From assembly GCA_032158125.1 (NCBI GenBank), contig JASKOT010000009.1:124001-188000 (forward strand): 64,000 bases of DNA, written 5' to 3'. Position numbers and translations under genes: made by a program. The notes below the pieces were generated by a model. That model saw only the letters and a list, made by a program, of their open reading frames with translations. It had not been told where the DNA came from and did not search any database. Shown piece by piece: positions 11,667-21,953 of this stretch. Within the stretch, counting starts at the first letter, position 1; every line of letters starts with the position of its first letter. The DNA comes from Papiliotrema nemorosa (taxonomy: Eukaryota > Basidiomycota > Tremellomycetes > Tremellales > Rhynchogastremaceae).

Positions 11667-13032
11667 TCACCTCCTGCTCGCCCAATACCTAAAGAAGCCC
11701 TCCTTCTCCACCCAGCCAAGTTTGACCCTCCTCGTCCGCCCCGTCTCTGCAAGGACGATCCCACATGCTTCTCTCCATGCGCCTGTGCCTCCCCTACCGG
11801 CAGCTTCCAGTCCTCCGGGCGTATCCCTCAATATCTCCCCGGGTAAGAAAGAAGGAGAAGAAGGTGAAGCAGAAGGGTGAAGTGTTCTCTCACTCAGTGT
11901 TCGCGAAGGGAACGGGGTGGGAGTCCACAATAGCGAGAAGAATAGATGTCGAAGTGGCTCAGGTAACGAACACGTAGCTGTAGGTGCAAAAGGTGAGGGC
12001 GCAGAGTGTCTGACGATGAGCGACCTGAGTCTATGAGAATCGAGTTGACTCACCTGAGATACTTGATCCATACTTGACCATCTTGATCCCCTCCCACATC
12101 TCCCGCTTCCAACACACCCTCTCCGAAACGCAATATAGCCCTGCCATTCGACGTTGTTCCCTCTGGAAGAAGCACTACAGGTCTTCTCTCCTTCTTCCTG
12201 GCTTCCCGTAAAGTCTTGTACATCCCTTCAGGGGGGATAGACGAGATGGGGGGTAATTGTCCGGTTCTGGACAATAACGCCCAGAAAGGGACCTTGATAT
12301 ACCCTATAGCACTGGGCCACGGGGCCGTACTATCCACGTTGATATTTGCCGATCCGGTGCCTGTCTGCCTACCGAACTTCTTGGGTGTATCGACGGGTAC
12401 ATCGGGTAGAGAGGTGTACACGGGGAGGAGAAAGACGGGGTTGTATAGTGTAGAGAGGAGGATGATGTCCACGTAACCTGTCCAGTTGGAGATGATGAGA
12501 TCTCCTCTGCTGGGTTTACGATTAGCAATCTGAGTAATGGCTTTGTGTCTGGAAATGAGCGTGACCCAAAGAATGGTCAAATTGAAGCTTACGCTCGTTT
12601 GGAAGAGACGAGTTCTCGGTCGATCCACCAGTACCCCATGAGGCAGAGGGCAAGTCGACCAGTCAGGAAAGTCGTCACATTCTGTACAGGGTAGTACAGC
12701 GGTGGTAGCGGCACCTGCGTGTCAGCTGCAACTAGGCTGTAGTATGGACAGCTCACTAGGACAAGGATTAGTGTTTGTAGAGCGAGGTGTAGAAGGGCCA
12801 CCACGGCGAGGAGGATCGACCGTGCCACCGCATGGAAGAATGAGAATGGGCTGAGGAGCGCAATGAATACAGGCGAGACTGAGCTGGGCGGAACGGGAGG
12901 TAAGAAGGGCTGAACGTTAGGTGCATCCTCGAGTAGGAGCTCACTTGGATCCCAGTGGATGCGTCCTGGCCGTCAGCTCTTGTCCTTGTACAAGAGTCGA
13001 TAACTCACCCTCCACTTTGAGTACTTTTCCAT
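11667..13032 (-). CDS. LOA1: Loa1/Vps66-like lysophosphatidic acid acyltransferase
   Basis: Acyl-CoA:lysophosphatidate acyltransferase; yeast Loa1 supports triacylglycerol and lipid-droplet formation at the ER. The start at 13032 is set by protein identity: MEKYSKWR (24-nt exon) joined to DASTGIQ (21-nt exon) and PFLPPVPP matches the yeast Loa1 opening MEKYxNWRDxGTGIxPFLP. One or two hydrophobic spans follow (FIALLSPFSFF; ARSILLAVVALLHLALQTLILVL). The acyltransferase core has SNWTGYVDIIL in the place of the NHxxxxD motif, as in the Loa1 branch, and LPEGTTSNGRAIL as the substrate-binding motif. A further intron separates IKYLR from HSAPSPFAP, then LRHLFFSLLWTPTPFPS. It diverges from TRP1 over only 183 bp. 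Confidence 0.8.
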
Positions 13033-13215
13033 TCTTCACCCTGTCTCTTTCGCGCTGTGAAGGTCGCCGAGGGGTGAGGTGAGGTGAGGCGAGGTGGTAA
13101 AGGGTCCCCCCTTGGGATGGTTGAGCGGGATCAAAAAAGTCAGACTGCGATGGTGAACTCGACTCGATTGGTAACATGGACACTTGGTTTCTATACATTC
13201 ACCCCTCAAGTCAAC

Positions 13216-15667
13216 ATGGGTTACACGCTTCTGGTGGACAACTACGACTCGTTTACTTGGAACATCTATGCCGATATCGCGACGTTAAAGGGGAACCCTC
13301 TTGTCAGGCGAAACGACAAGATCACCATTCAAGATGTCCAGGTGGGTCAAAGCTTCTTCCCCTTGAGATCGAGGGATTCCTCGAGGATGACGATAAGATT
13401 GCTAGAGATTTCAGCTGACTCATAGGCGATGTATGATGCTGGAGATCTGGACAGAATCGTAATCTCCCCTGGACCCGGTCACCCTACCACCGACAGTGGA
13501 ATCTCCCGAGATGTTATTCGATGGGGTATGGGTAAAGTACCCGTGCTCGGGGTCTGTATGGGTCTGGAGTGTATGGTAGACGTCTTTGGTGGAGAGGTGA
13601 ATTATTACCAGCAAAAGGTGCCGAGCTGACATGTAGATTGCCTATGCCGGAGAGATCAAGCACGGCAAGACTTCTTTAGTCCAACACGACTCCAAAGGTA
13701 TCTTCCACGACCTCCCCCCACTCCTCTCTTCCACTCGATACCACTCTCTATCCGCGTCTATCACTTCCCTCCCCAAAGACCTCACTGTCACCTCTACCTC
13801 TTCCGACTCTGGGGTCATCATGGGTGTCCGACATCGATCGTTGTGTCTCGAGTCGGTCCAATATCACCCGGAATCATGCATGTCAGAAGGTGGACGAGGA
13901 CTCATGGCCAACTTCCTCAAGCTCAAAGGGGGATACTGGGGAGGAGAGAACGCTTGGTGCGGTGTTGAACCGGAATCTCAACAAGTGAACGGTGCCCAGG
14001 GTCTGGAGCAAGGTGAACAGGCAGTCAAAGCGCCCAAAAAGGACGGCCCGACCATCCTGGAGACGATATACGCTCAGCGTAAACTCGACGTCGAAGCTTC
14101 CTCTTCCACCCTCGCAACTACGCCTGCCAATCTGTCCAAGTCATTGTCGCTACACACTGCGCCGCCTCAGATCGATTTTGTGAAGCGACTCAGGGCGACA
14201 TCGCACACCGCCGTCATGGCAGAGATCAAACGGGCTTCCCCTTCCAAGGGTGACATTGCATCCACCGCCTCGGCTCCTGCTCAAGCATTGAGATACGCAT
14301 TAGCCGGTGCGAGCGTGATCAGTGTTCTCACTGAACCCAAGTGGTTCAAGGGGTCTCTAATCGACATGTTGGCAGTGCGACAAGCTTTGGACTCGATCCC
14401 CAACCGACCGGCAATTCTGCGAAAAGACTTTGTCATGTCGAAATACCAGATTGACGAGGCGAGACTCTACGGGGCTGATACTGTGCTTCTGATCGTCGCC
14501 ATGCTCGAGCCGAAACTGCTCAAAGAGTTGTACGACTACTCCTTGACATTGGGAATGGAACCCCTCGTCGAGGTCAACAATCCAGACGAGCTCAAACTGG
14601 CCCTTGAGATTGGATCAAAAGTAGTCGGTGTCAACAACCGAAATTTACACGATTTCCAGGTCGACATGTCGACTACATCTCGGGTGAACGCCGCGCTGGA
14701 TGGTCGAGATGTCATCCTCTGCGCTTTGTCGGGTATCGCGAGTCGAGACGATGTTGCCAAGTACGAAAAAGAGGGTGTCAAGGCGGTGTTGGTCGGCGAA
14801 TCGTTGATGCGTGCGGAAGATCCTGCCGAGTTTTTGCGAATCTTGGCGGGTATCCCGACTGCACCCCCTACTCGACGAGCCAAGCCTCTCGTCAAGATCT
14901 GCGGCATCCGCTCAGCCAAGGATGCTCAACTTGCCATCGATGCAGGAGCGGACATGCTGGGTATCATCCTTGTCCCAGGGACAAAACGACGGATCGACGT
15001 GGATACTGCGAGGTCTATAGCCGAGGTCGTGCGAAACGCTCGACAAGTGGCCAAATCATCCTCTTCCCCTGATCCCGCTCAAAGCACGCCCACGGCTTTG
15101 TCCACTGCCAACTCTGAGCAGACTTCTACCCTGCCCTGGTTTACATTCCAATCCTCGCGCCTACTACGAAGGCGTAAACCCCTTTTGGTCGGTGTATTCC
15201 AGAATCAACCCCTTGAAGAGATCCTCGACCTGGTGGATGAGATCGGTCTAGACCTCGTTCAGCTTCACGGCGACGAATCCCAATCCATGGCAAGATTCAT
15301 CCCTGTTCCAGTCATAAAATGCTTCAAGGTCTCTTCCAGCGGCGTGGTCACCGGTGGACAAGTTGATCGACCTGGAAACAATGCGTTGATCCTCCTCGAT
15401 GCGGCAGGTAGCGGCGGAGAAGGCAAGACGTTCCCTTGGAGAGCGGCAAAGGATATAGTCAACAAAGGAGAGGTAGGCACCAATGGAGCGTACCCTCTGC
15501 CAATCGTCCTGGCGGGCGGGTTGGGTCCCCATAACGTTGCCAAGGCGATTGAGGAGGGTGGATTGGGTGTTTGGGCTGTGGATGTTAGTAGCGGAGTGGA
15601 AGGTTCCGATGGGACTAAGGATGAGCAGAAGGTGAGAGAGTTTGTGAGGAATGCCAAGGCGGCATAG
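13216..15667 (+). CDS. TRP1: Trifunctional tryptophan biosynthesis protein (GATase-IGPS-PRAI)
   Basis: Three enzymes in one chain: glutamine amidotransferase subunit of anthranilate synthase, indole-3-glycerol-phosphate synthase, and phosphoribosylanthranilate isomerase. Exons 13216-13341, 13426-13596 and 13637-15667 give 775 residues. The GATase domain shows [16 protein letters not shown], the nucleophile in GVCMGLECM and QYHPES. IGPS starts near residue 215 with the [10 protein letters not shown] motif, [18 protein letters not shown] and GVNNRNL. PRAI begins at [24 protein letters not shown], with QLHGDE and a C-terminal [10 protein letters not shown]. All three active sites look intact. 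This fusion is standard in filamentous fungi and many basidiomycetes, including Cryptococcus TRP1. The 183-bp upstream gap is shared with LOA1. Confidence 0.95.
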
Positions 15668-15851
15668 AGGGTTCGTTGGGACACAGCGTAATGCATGGGC
15701 AATATAAGCGATTCAGAGATCCGAACGAAGGCGTCGCCCAACGAGTCACTCATGGGATTAGCTTGTACTGATCCATCTCAAGCAGCCCAGCTCACAGTGC
15801 TCTTAGATATCGGTATCATACAACCGCGCCAAGTCTTCTGATCTATCCTAT

Positions 15852-17580
15852 TTACAACGGCCAGTCCAGCTTTTGCGTCAAGTTGTGATGGACCGACTTG
15901 ATCTGCAGATAACTATCCAGACCCGCCGTCCCCAATTCTCGCCCAATGCCACTCATCTTGAACCCTCCAAACGGAACACCGGCATGTAACATGCCATATT
16001 GGTTGCACCACACACTGCCCGCTACAAGCTTATCCGTGACTCTGATGGCTTGCTTGGCGTCTGAAGTGTGCACAGCAGCCGCTAGACCGAAAGTCGTATC
16101 GTTGGCAAGTTTGAGCGCTTCTTCTTCCGTGGTGAATTTGCCGATAGACACGACCGGTCCAAAGATCTACCATCAGCATCTCCCAAAACACAATTCTAGT
16201 CGCAACTTGCCTCCTCTTGGACGACTTTCATATCGCTCCTGACATCTGCCAAGATGGTCGGTTCAAGCCAGTACCCCTCCCCGGCATGCTCCCACTTCTT
16301 ACCACCCGTGATCAACCTCGCGCCTTCTTTCTTGCCCGACTCGACGTATCCCAATACCTTGTCCCTCTGACCTTCAGAGATCAAAGGGCCAAATGAAGTT
16401 TTCTCGTCAGAGGGGTTTCCGATCGCACATTGTTCCGCCTTGTTCTTGAGCGCCTCGATGAATTTCTCGTATACGCTCTCTTGAACATACACCTATACGT
16501 CAGCGACTCCCCCATGGCAACTTCTCGACGCATTACGAACTGTCGACTCACCCTGGAGCTGGCTGTACAATCCTGACCCGAGTTGAAGTAGATCCCCATA
16601 GCTGTCCAAATGGCTGCCTCCTCAATATCCGCGGATTCAAACACGACCGTAGCGCTCTTGCCTCCTAGTTCCAAAGTGGTTTTTTTGAGGTTACTCTCCG
16701 CAGCGGCGATGCTGATTCTCTTTCCTGTGGCTACTGAACCTGTGAAGGCAATCTTGTCAATATCCATATGCCTCGAAATAGCATCTCCGGTAGTCGCACC
16801 GTACCCTGAGAGAGTGTTGATGACTCCCGCGGGGAAACCTGCCTCTTTGGCGAGTTGACAGAGGTAGAGTGCGGTAATTGGTGTGAGCTCGGAGGGTTTC
16901 ATGACTATGGTGCAACCTGCAGCAAGGGCAGGACCCACTTTCCACGCCCACATAAGGAGAGGGTAGTTCCACGGTATGCTGCCGTTAGCCATGATACACA
17001 AAGCCGAGGCAACAGGTAGGATGAGTGGATACGGAACTTGTACTCACATTTGACCACAGACACCGATAGGGACCTGCAGGGTGTATGCCAATTTTTCCCC
17101 TCCGAAATGATTAATTGTCTGACCAAAGTATTTATCGGCCAATCCAGCATAATACCTCAAACAAGCGATAGAGTCGGGCAGATCGATTTCCCTCACAATG
17201 CGGATCCCCTTTCCAGAGTCCAAACTGCCATCAGGACTAATCTAGTCTACGACACCATTCACTCACCTCTCTAGGGCAGAGATCTTTTCCGAGTCTCGTT
17301 CCATCAAATCCGCCAATTTATTCAACAAAGCCCCCCTCTCTGCACCTTGGACATTGTTCCCCCAAGTCGTGTTGAAGGCGGTTCGTGCAGCCTTGACAGC
17401 CTCATCGACGTCCTCTTTCGTAGCGTGTGAGATGGAAACGATGGGTTTGGCAGTGGCCGGACTCAGCGTGGGGATGGTCTCTCCAGATGAAGAAGGTCGG
17501 AATTCGTTGTTTATGAAGAGTCCAGTGGGGATCTCGACATCTCCGAAACTGGGAACAGAAATGGTAGTGTGTTTCGACAT
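15852..17580 (-). CDS. NAD(P)-dependent aldehyde dehydrogenase
   Basis: Oxidises an aldehyde to its acid. The chain starts MSKHTTISVPSFGDVEIPTG at 17580 and ends LDWPL at 15852. Motifs in order: LFINNEF, IPWNYPLLMWAWK (Asn of the oxyanion site), MKPSELTP, FTGSVATG (Rossmann loop), LELGGKSA (general base Glu) and NSGQDCTASSR with the catalytic Cys. The chain then continues YVQESVYEKFIEAL, ending FGGFKMSGIGRELG. GQDCTA, rather than GQCCCA, is common in omega-amino aldehyde dehydrogenases, but sequence alone does not settle the substrate. No organelle signal is obvious. At least four introns. It is divergent from an amino-acid/GABA-type permease, and an agmatinase lies 4 kb away, so a role in polyamine or GABA metabolism is a reasonable guess. 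Confidence 0.88.
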
Positions 17581-17987
17581 GGTGGGCTCTATCGAGTTGC
17601 TAGAGGGTGCATAGGGGTGTGGTGGATGACCTTATATATCACTAGAGTATGGCGGTAGAATGAGACGCAACACGGGTAAATGTTGAGGCTGATTTCTCCC
17701 GCAAACTCATCCACCCCCCCTCCTGTCTGTATGTACGAGCAGCGAGCCTCAGCTCGTCCACTTTGGACAAGAGGAGCACACGCAGGCGACACTTCCTGAT
17801 GCATGGATGAGCCGCATTATGCGGGCGTTTGCACCACCGAGATGGAGATTTCCACCAATGTCCATCAAACTAAACGCCCAGGCGCTTATTCCATTTCCCA
17901 TATAAAACCGCCAAGCGAGATCCCCTTGCCCTTTGCCCTTTGCCCTCCACCCTATGAGCCATGTATCGATATTTGGTTCGCTTCACA

Positions 17988-18001
17988 CGATAGACTTATC
18001 G
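17988..18001. promoter_or_regulatory. Palindromic GATA site in the ALDH/permease divergent promoter
   Basis: CGATA-GACT-TATCG is a perfect inverted repeat with two opposed GATA cores, 195 bp before the permease start. A second pair of AGATAG-type sites on the minus strand lies at 18151-18161. Fungal GATA factors of the Are1/Gat1 nitrogen-control type bind HGATAR, often as pairs. Binding here is inferred from sequence only. A TATA-like TATAAAA lies near 17901 in the same 615-bp promoter. Confidence 0.45.
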
Positions 18002-18195
18002 CCATAACATACTCCCGAGACAGCTCACGGCCAATCGGCACGAGGGTCAAGGGGCGGCCAGTTTCCGGCATATCTAGATATATAATAATTCTCATAATTG
18101 CCTCGCAAACGAAGACCAAGCGATCATTTACCCCACTTTATAGTCGCAGTCTATCTATCTGTACTCGTCTGATTGTCCCTACTGGTCTACTGGTC

Positions 18196-20310
18196 ATGTC
18201 GATACCTGACGATCCGAAGAAAGCCCATGCGCTGGCTTCTGTCTCGAGGTTGCAGAATGTGGAAGAAGCTGGCGATGCAGGCCGTACAGGCGATGTGATG
18301 GAGTTGGAGCAGGTCTTCGGGTGAGTACCCCTAATTCGTGCTGTGTGGCACGTATTGATGGCAGATATGAACAGGCGTTACCTCGAGTGAGCATGAGTCT
18401 CCGAAAGGAGTGATGGAGCTCCTGACAGTCAGACCAAATCGTTTGGGAATATGATGATGATGATGGTCGTGCTCAGTTCTGTCCCTTTCGGAATAGGAAC
18501 CACCTTTTGCACGTAACCCCGCCTCACACCCTCCTTGAGCTAATAATCAGACTACTCATTGATCAACGGGGGAGCAATGGTAGCGTTCTGGGGATGGATC
18601 ATCATGTCCCTCATTACAGTCTGCATCGCCGTATCTCTAGGCGAGATCGCAAGTCGATATCCCGTCTCTGGAGGTGTTTACTATTGGTCTTTCATGCTCT
18701 CTCCACCTAAATGGGCACCATTGGTCTCATGGATCGTGGGGTGGTTGTCTGTCATCGGGAATATGACGGTCACGTTGACTGCCAATTTCGGGACGACACA
18801 GCTTATCTTGGCGTCTGTGAATAGTGAGCCGAGCATTTCCCGTCGTCCGTGTGCAAAGCTCATGCTGAGTTTTCTACCCGGACTACATCGCCGCGCAATG
18901 GCACACTGTGTTGTGTTCATGGGCATTGTAGGTCTGACGAGTTCGACAAGAGCTCATCTCGTAGAATCCTTATTCTCGGTACGATCGCTATCCTCGGTCA
19001 GAAATACCTGCCCCATGTGGATGTGAGTTGACCGTCAAGATAGGTCTCTCCTTTACTGATTCTAGACATTTTGCATCATCTGGATCTTCGCTGGGTGAGC
19101 TGCTCGACCCATTGACACCGGTGTAGGAGCTCATCTCAGGGTCCTCGCTACGGCCATCACCCTCCCAATCAAGGCTGATGCAGGTCGACGATCGGCTTCA
19201 TACGTCTTTACGTGAGCTGTCGCAGACTCGTAGCCCACCAAAAACTGATAAGAAGCGAGTTTGTGTCCTCTGGAACAGGCTGGCCGAAAGGATGGAGCTT
19301 TGTCCTGGGTCTCATCCAAGGTGCATACTGTTTGAGTCCTACGGGGATGTTGGCCTCCATGGCGGAAGAAGTCAAGCATCCCGAGCTCAACATCCCTCGA
19401 GCCATGTGAGTCTGCAATGCTTCACATTCCATATCCACTGACGACCAGGACATACGGAATCATGTTCAAGTGAGCATCCCGCCTTGCTTGAGAGTATCGC
19501 AGAACAGTGCTCACTTCGCAGCGGCGCATTCGGTCTCGTCTTCCTCCTCCCCATCTTATTCACTCTTGGTGACCTCGAATCGATTCTTGCTAGCGTGACC
19601 GGCCAGCCCGTTCCAGAGATGTACCTCCAAGCGACCGGTTCCCGAGGCGCAGCTTTCGGTCTCTTCTTTATCGTCCTCGTCAACGGTCTTGTCTGCGGTC
19701 TAGCCTGTTCTCAAGCTGCTTCAAGATGTATTTGGGCTTTCGCCCGAGACGGTGGTTTGCCCGGATCAAGGTTCTTCGGAAAGGTGTCGCATAAACATGG
19801 GATGCCCGTCAATGCGTTCTTTCTGAATGTCGCCGTTCAAGTCATCTTGACTTGTTTATATTTCGGTAGCACGTCGGCTTTCAATGCGTTTATCGGTGTC
19901 GCGGTGATATGCCTTGGAAGCAGTTATCTGGTTCCTATCTCCGTGTCGTTTTTCCGAGGAAGACAAGAGGTCAGTTATGGAAAGTATTACAAGGGTAAAC
20001 TTGGGGCGTTCTGCAATGTGTGAGTGATCTGACGGCGGTTCATTGTGATCTAGCTGATCTGTAGCGTCGCCATTCTCTGGTACATCTTCGCTCTGCCTCT
20101 TTTGTCCTTCCCTACCGCCATCCCAGTCACCAAGGAGACTATGAATTGTGAGCTGTTCTGTCGCTTTTTACACGCTCACGCTGACTGTCAGACGCCTCGG
20201 TGGTGTTCATGGGCTTTGCGATGATCTCGGTGATTTGGTACATTATCTACGGGAGAACACACTACAAAGGTCCTCCCATCACTCGAATCGGCCACGATAC
20301 CGAGCTGTAG
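18196..20310 (+). CDS. APC-family amino acid/GABA/choline permease
   Basis: Twelve-helix plasma-membrane importer of the amino acid-polyamine-choline family. A cytosolic N-terminus (MSIPDDPKKAHALASVSRLQ) precedes helix 1 (NMMMMMVVLSSVPFGIGTTF). Then come YSLINGGAMVAFWGW, SLGEIASRYPVSGGVYYW (signature loop), FYPDYIAAQWHTVLCSWAL, YVFTEFVSSGTGWPKGWSF, MAEEVKHPELNIPRAM and SRCIWAFARDGGLPGS. The C-terminus ends IGHDTEL at 20308-20310. About nine short introns are required, including a 37-nt intron at 18942-18978. One junction (18509-18550) fits only with a GC donor or a one-base change; the rest of the frame is intact. Close to yeast Uga4/Hnm1-type carriers. Divergent from the aldehyde dehydrogenase. 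Confidence 0.85.
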
Positions 20311-20781
20311 AGCCTTTCATCTGCGCGTCTTGATCCACTTCAGTGACTGCTTCCCATAGTTCTCGAGATGTATAGCCCCCGCTGTCATAGGCGTATCTTC
20401 GAGTACAGTCAGGTCTCTTGCCTGACCTGACAACGTACCCACAATCGAGTCTACGTATCCATACCTTCGACGACTCTGCCGACTCATGCCGGGCTCTAAA
20501 ACTGCCCAAGTAGAGGTCTCGTCACCGGACCGAGCGTCCATCGTCGCTGACCAATATTGGACTTTCGACTCAGTCAAGCGAAGAACATTGAAATCATAAC
20601 CGAGATGTTCACCTAAGAGCTTAGCGCTGCAACCGCTTCCGACTGCTCAACCGGTCTTGACCATTGTATGAGTTTGTACTCTGACTCCACGACTGAATCT
20701 GGTCATCACCACCAAACCAATCGTTCTTCTTATCACGCATATACCGCAATAACAGACTGAACGGAATTCGCCCGACACATT
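20311..20781. other. Intergenic region upstream of HRI1
   Basis: 471 bp between the permease stop and the HRI1 start. No coding frame with family likeness or consistent splicing on either strand. It probably holds the permease terminator and the HRI1 promoter. Confidence 0.4.
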
Positions 20782-21516
20782 ATGCCCCTTGCCTCGCTCG
20801 ATTCCGGTAAACCCACTTTGGCCACGAGGAGCGGTATCTCTTGGGGCATAGATGCCCCCTCTGAAGATTCTTCTGTGCTCGTCACGGGCACACCATCAGG
20901 ACACTACATTGATATTCGGTTCGCTTTATCCGGTCCATCAACCCAAGATCCCTTCTGGGCCTTTTCCGGTCAATCGACCTACTCGTCTCTCTCCGTACCT
21001 TCAGCCGGGGACAGTCAGGCAAACGGGACATCAGCAGGGTGGGCAGAAGTGATACGCGGTGAATGGGCTCATCCGATCGATTCCATGGGCAATTTTTCCG
21101 GAACAGATAAGGCAGACGTGATCACTCTTGCCAGTGGAGATCAAGTGGAATTTGGACTGCTGGCACATCCAGATACAGGTCTACCATCGCTTTTCAAAGA
21201 ATACTGGACTCGACCTGCCGACTATGCCCCTGAGGATGATGATGTTTGGGCTAGGGCGGGGTATGAATCGGAGGGAGAGGTCAAAGGTGTCATGATACGA
21301 GTGGGAAAGTTTGTCCAGGGGATTATACAGCTCTCGGACAACGAGGTATTGGTCGGTCGTTGGAAATTGGGCACGACGGAGTGGCAGATGGATGAGAAGA
21401 GTGATCCTCGTGCAAACGTGGCATTTGATGTGGACTGGCTTGTTTCCAAAGACAGGTCAGAAGAAGTACAAATAGACGGAAGGTCTTGGAAGATCGTCGA
21501 GGAGAGCTCTTCATAG
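20782..21516 (+). CDS. HRI1: HRI1-like protein
   Basis: Single exon of 244 residues, unusual among these intron-rich neighbours. The N-terminal half reads SISWG-type strands (RSGISWGIDAPSED), then SGHYIDIRFALSG and DPFWAFSGQSTY; the middle has GEWAHPIDSMG and GDQVEFGLLAHPDTG; near the end are EYWTRPADYAP, VKGVMIRVGKFVQGII and RRWKLG-like VGRWKLGTTEW. This matches the two-lobed beta-rich Hri1 fold, a protein named for interaction with the yeast kinase Hrr25 but of unknown biochemical role. No signal peptide or membrane span. The gene is intact; the call is from remembered family layout. Confidence 0.6.
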   Translation: MPLASLDSGKPTLATRSGISWGIDAPSEDSSVLVTGTPSGHYIDIRFALSGPSTQDPFWAFSGQSTYSSLSVPSAGDSQANGTSAGWAEVIRGEWAHPIDSMGNFSGTDKADVITLASGDQVEFGLLAHPDTGLPSLFKEYWTRPADYAPEDDDVWARAGYESEGEVKGVMIRVGKFVQGIIQLSDNEVLVGRWKLGTTEWQMDEKSDPRANVAFDVDWLVSKDRSEEVQIDGRSWKIVEESSS

Positions 21517-21790
21517 AGACGATATGCGTGCAAAACGTACATGAAGCATGCACCTGTCGATCAAGATGCCCCTTCGCGAGATGCACGTCTAGCTCTTCCA
21601 ACCACCCTGCGACGAAGTACAATGGGTACAGCACCGTCCAGACCAGCTCCATCTCGAGCGATGCTTATGGTCCATCGAGCTATCCTCCACATACTTGAGC
21701 AATGAAACACACACTGCATGGACTCTGTAGCGCTCTGCATACCTTCGCTAGAGCCCGCGCGCGCTACTCATGAGCCAAGCGCTGTCGAGC

Positions 21791-21796
21791 CACGTG
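21791..21796. promoter_or_regulatory. E-box CACGTG upstream of agmatinase
   Basis: CACGTG within the 437-bp gap between HRI1 and the agmatinase start, 158 bp before the start codon. bHLH factors such as Cbf1 or Pho4 bind this core. A TGATAG (GATA-type) site on the minus strand is at 21922-21927. Confidence 0.35.
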
Positions 21797-21953
21797 ACAA
21801 GCGCCAGCGTCAAGCGGGGCTAGTTTAGCCAAATCTCACCCACCCTTCGCCTCCATCTCCATGACCCGCTAGACTAACGCACCCAATCGAAAAGTTCACC
21901 TATATACACCCTCTCTCATCTCTATCATTTCTCCTCATTCGGCCCTGCACACC

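Noticed and set aside
12941..13198. A longer LOA1 N-terminus starting MLPIESSSPSQ
   Set aside because: The start at 13032 yields MEKYSKWR-DASTGIQ-PFLPP with consistent splice phases and matches the known Loa1 opening; the longer frame does not keep phase.
18930..18985. A frameshift in the permease near 18940
   Set aside because: A 37-nt intron (GTAGGT to TCGTAG) joins CSWAL to ILILGTIAILGQKYL in frame; no lesion is needed there.
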